Assembly: GCA_963662175.1 (NCBI GenBank)
Contig: OY759223.1
Coordinates: 18,453,460 to 18,517,459 of the forward strand
Length of the DNA: 64,000 nt
Source of the DNA: Aradus depressus
Taxonomy: Eukaryota; Arthropoda; Insecta; Hemiptera; Aradidae
Direction of reading: 5' to 3'
The number at the start of each line of letters is the position of its first letter. The stretch's first letter is position 1. Made by a program: the position numbers and the translations under genes. This document shows, in pieces, positions 61,467 to 64,000 of the stretch. The notes below the pieces were generated by a model, which was not told where the DNA came from, ran no database searches, and worked only from the letters and a program-made list of their open reading frames with translations.

Positions 61467-62310
61467 CCATGTATTTCCCTGACTCTTGGATGGCGGCCGA
61501 AGTAGTAGCCTTCCACAAAGCCGGTAAACCCTCGTACCTCCCTCTCAGTTGTACAAGCCCTTCAGTCTCCCCCTTAGCCCTAGTAAAGTCTGTGAAAAAA
61601 TCATCAATATTCTCATATACAAAGTTTTATCCAGAGCAAGCACATCATTTTAGACGAGCAATTTGGGTTTCGAAAGAGCTTATCCGCATCCCATAAGCTA
61701 GCTAGGTTAATTGACTACATAACTGAAAATTTTCTCAAGAAAAAACATTCAGATATGGAGGGCGCCGGTAGCTCAGTGGTATGCGTGCTTGACTTCTGAG
61801 CTTAAGATCGTGGATTCGTAACCCGACCGAGGCCCTTAGTTTATTTTATCTGGGAGGTAAAATAAACTTAAGCACGCCGTCCTTCGGATGGGACGTTAAG
61901 CGATGGTCCCGAGCCTGTACGATGTCAGATACTCGTTAAAGACCCCTACCCCTAGATGAATAAAAATTTAGGATAGGCAAAATTTAGGACTCCCACTGTA
62001 GAGTCGGGCTCATGTCCACCAGAGTGACGAAAGAGCACTCTGGTAGTTGGCGATATGACCTCGTAGTTAAAGCCCGGGCATGAGTCATAAAACCTAACCT
62101 AACCTAACCATTCAGATATGTTACTAATCGACATAAATAAAGGTTTCGATGCCGGGCTTTTGTATAAACTAATATCCTTGAACTTTCCTGAATACTTAGT
62201 TCACCTCATCCGTTCGTATGTATTTACTAAACAGATATTTCGCTTTTCAAATAGTACAGACAAATTCCCTTAATTTTAAAGTAGTAGCCGGTGTCCCTCA
62301 AGGCTCTGAC
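61467..62310 (+). pseudogene. Jockey-like reverse transcriptase fragment split by SINE-1
   Basis: Before the SINE: MYFPDSWMAAEVVAFHKAGKP, a garbled SYLPLS.. block, SVKKSSIF.., ILDEQFGFRKSLSAS-like text with breaks, LARLIDYITENFLKKKHSDM. After it: LLIDINKGFDAGLLYKLISLNFPEYLVHLIRSYVFTKQIF, then VVAGVPQGS in part (GTAGTAGCCGGTGTCCCTCAAGG). The order (PW..A-x-x-x-x-x-x-K-PGK, FGFR, D-x-x-K-A-F-D, GVPQGS) is that of LINE RT motifs. The catalytic YADD block is missing; the sequence changes abruptly at about 62310. Confidence 0.82.
61758..62109 (+). mobile_element. SINE-1, reference full-length copy (352 bp)
   Basis: Head GAGGGCGCCGGTAGCTCAGTGG (A box TAGCTCAGTGG), then a B-box region altered to GGATTCGTAACCCGACC, then a tRNA-unrelated body: TTTATTTTATCTGGGAGGTAAAATAAAC (a short inverted repeat), AAGCACGCCGTCCTTCGGATGGGACG, GTCAGATACTCGTTAAAGACC, AAAATTTAGGACTCCC, GAGTCGGGCTCATGTCCACCAG, AGAGCACTCTGGTAG and AAAGCCCGGGCATGAGTCATAAAA, and a tail of three to four CCTAA units. 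The perfect flanking duplication ATTCAGATATG (61747-61757 and 62110-62120) marks insertion into the Jockey RT. It has no coding capacity; SINEs are transcribed by Pol III and mobilised by a partner LINE. Confidence 0.96.
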
Positions 62311-62635
62311 AACAAAACATAAATATCCGTTCACGATTTTAAATTATAATCTCTGTTTTTGAATGTTTATTAATTTATTTTCTATTCATTTCAGTTACTT
62401 ACCGTGTGTTTCTTTTTTCTTAAAGATTCTTTTAAAATTTACTCTTACGCAGTAGCATTGTTTTTAATTTAATTGGTTATTTTTGATTTGTATTTAGTGT
62501 ATAAAGGTAATGTTTAAAGAACCTTATTGTATAATTGTACCTCTGTAAATGCGACTGTTATAATAAACTCTTCTTCTTCTTTTTGATAATAAAATGTTAT
62601 TTTAAAATGCGTTACCATTTAAACATTACTAGTTA
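62311..62635. other. Unassigned, ends in (CTT)n
   Basis: AT-rich; closes with AATAAACTCTTCTTCTTC near 62570, possibly a LINE 3' end with a polyadenylation signal. Confidence 0.35.
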
Positions 62636-62901
62636 GTTATTATGATTCATGCCCAATCTCTAACTATGAGGTCATCTCGCCTAACACCAGAGCGCTCTTT
62701 CGTCGCTCTGGTGGACTCTACAATGGGAATTAAATTTTGCCTACCCAGGTTTATTCAGCTTGGAATGGGGTCTTTAACGAGTAATTGACATCGTACAAGC
62801 TCGGGACCATCAAATAAGTCCTATCCGAAGGACGGCGTGCTCAAAGTTTTTTTTACTTCTAAGATAAAAAATCTAAGGACCTCTAAGCTACCGGCGTCTT
62901 C
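62636..62901 (-). mobile_element. SINE-1, old copy
   Basis: TATTATGATTCATGCCCAATC, CGCCTAACACCAGAGCGCTC, GTCTTTAACGAGTAATTGACATC and CCTATCCGAAGGACGGCG, then deletion of the B-box region and a short head GAAGACGCCGGTAGCTTAGAGG. No tail. Confidence 0.85.
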
Positions 62902-63180
62902 TAAAGATTACTAGAAATATTTCCTACGAAAATTTATTGTACACTGTTTGGAGCGCTATAACTTTGTTGTTATTGGTCCTATCTGAACTCTGAGAACATT
63001 TCCTGGTTGCAAATTTAATAAGGAACATTTTTGCAAAGAATTACTATTTCGATAATACCACCCGTTTTCACATAAATCAAGCAAACGTCTAAAAAAAAAA
63101 AATTTTAAAACTACATTTTAGGGCAGTTTTTGGCATGTATCTCGCAAATCGGGCGATATGCGAAAAATTCTTGTCCAATT
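62902..63180 (+). repeat. R3 family fragment
   Basis: ACCCGTTTTCACATAAATCAAG, AAACGTCTAAAAA, ACTACATTTTAGGGCAGTTTTTGGC and ATCTCGCAAATC align with the start of the 57380 copy. 62902-63030 is unassigned. Confidence 0.5.
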
Positions 63181-63345
63181 GTCCAGTATTAGAGTTTTTG
63201 AGTTGAGTTCCCCCCCCCCCCCCCCTCCCCCCCCCCCACATACATATAGGCAAGTAGGTTTTTTTTTATTTTGGAATCTTGGGGTCGGAAAACGTGAAAT
63301 TCCGGTGGAAACTTAACTTATATTTCTATAACAATGAATAGCTGG
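63181..63345 (-). repeat. R1 fragment with long poly-C
   Basis: TTGAGTTGAGTT, C runs at 63211-63237, then GGGGTCGGAAAACGTGAAATTCCGG, the R1 edge block. Confidence 0.6.
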
Positions 63346-63869
63346 AGTGCATAAGGACGCTAAACTGACAAACAAACAGTACGAATGCATTCAAGAATGT
63401 TGTTGAACCGTACACGGTTAACTGATATAGGAAAATGCAAGTGTGAGTTGCGAAGTTGATTGAGTTGTGTTGGTGACTTTCATATGTTGTGTTCTGTTCT
63501 GCTGTGTAACTGTTATGAATTTAAATCAGCACTATTTTAAAGAAATGTCTTCCGGATGAAACAGACAATATAAACGTGCCACTTGACAGTCCTGTTACAT
63601 TCAGTCTAATTTGCAAAGGTCGATGTAACCCAGTCAAAAGGCATATATTTGCATAGACTCTTCTCCTCCTTCAGAACGTTGCCAATCTGAGAGGTTCGTT
63701 TTTTATACTTTGCCAATGAACTCTGTGCGAACCACTCGGGGAAGTGACTCAGCTAGTAATATTGTATTCTTGATTGTTCTTCGTTCAAGTCCTTTAAAAA
63801 AAAGTTTTGGTGAATCACTATCCACTTACTTCCCCAGCAAGACTGAATCAAATCAATAGTTGACTTACA
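63346..63869. other. Unassigned, R1 right end at the close
   Basis: 63800-63860 (GGTGAATCACTATCCACTTAC, TCCCCAGCAAGAC) is the inverse of the R1 right end. No gene seen before it. Confidence 0.4.
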
Positions 63870-64000
63870 ACATAGATACGATGTGATGTATAAAAAAAAT
63901 ACACACATTAAAAATGATTAAATTATTAATATTAAAAAAATAATTATATTTATTTTTCTATAAAAAGCAAATTTATTTTAAAACAAATGAGTAAAAAAAC
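63870..64000 (-). repeat. R2 family end, runs off the window
   Basis: GATGTGATGTATAAAAAAAATACACACATT and AAATTTATTTTAAAACAAATGAG are the inverse of the R2 3' block. Confidence 0.6.

Larger units (their letters stand above)
53538..64000 (+). other. Mmp1: Mmp intron 3 (runs off the window)
   Basis: I looked for the catalytic HExGHxxGxxH motif on the plus strand downstream and did not see it. The contents are transposons and repeats listed separately. Confidence 0.6.

Noticed and set aside
53538..64000. Catalytic exon of the metalloproteinase
   Set aside because: No HExGHxxGxxH or flanking conserved text found on the plus strand; assumed to lie beyond the window.

Overview
The window is eukaryotic, almost certainly insect, nuclear DNA. 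It holds one split host gene embedded in dense transposable-element and satellite sequence. Three exons with consensus splice sites (11458-11541, 31132-31261, 53430-53537) join in phase to encode the signal peptide and prodomain of a secreted matrix metalloproteinase. The prodomain shows the YLSQFGYL motif, the PRCGVKD cysteine switch and an RSKR furin site. The best match is insect Mmp1. Introns 1 and 2 are about 19.6 and 22.2 kb. I found no catalytic-domain exon, so the rest of the gene should lie to the right of the window. An insect source is supported by the Mmp1-like prodomain, the insect-type transposons and SINE tails made of the insect telomere-like repeat (CCTAA)n. A hemipteran is my guess only.

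The commonest repeat is SINE-1, about 350 bp, with tRNA-type A and B boxes at its head and a (CCTAA)n tail, in more than 20 full or broken copies on both strands. A second tRNA-derived SINE, SINE-2, has two clear copies. LINE remains include Jockey-like 3' ends (1-0.4 kb, 15.5-16.2 kb, 58.0-58.65 kb), a Jockey-like RT fragment (61.5-62.3 kb), an RNase H fragment (7.3 kb) and an RTE-like tail (32 kb). DNA transposon remains include a Tc1-like element (22.07-23.70 kb), two Tigger/pogo derivatives and one Tigger-like MITE, a deleted PIF/Harbinger element, a mariner fragment and several hAT pieces. I also define three unclassified dispersed families (R1, R2, R3) and one foldback MITE family (MITE-D).

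17.25-19.76 kb is a nested structure. A hAT element with 15-bp inverted ends and an 8-bp target duplication contains a nearly perfect, spacer-free palindrome of about 1.9 kb. Each arm of the palindrome carries the GIY-YIG endonuclease end of a Penelope-like element (PLE). Several unrelated-looking repeat families, often arranged as inverted pairs, carry a hammerhead-ribozyme-like core with a short, often self-complementary helix III. This fits known PLE biology but includes a recurrent extra base that needs testing.

40.3-47.6 kb holds two near-identical Helentron-like elements with internal 33-bp minisatellites. Between them lies a 4-kb satellite whose 464/598-bp higher-order units were built from the body of SINE-1. 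This and the hammerhead set are the most unusual contents. Elsewhere the intronic DNA is AT-rich with long C/G runs, minisatellites (17, about 34, 117 and 143 bp) and stretches where nothing is recognisable.
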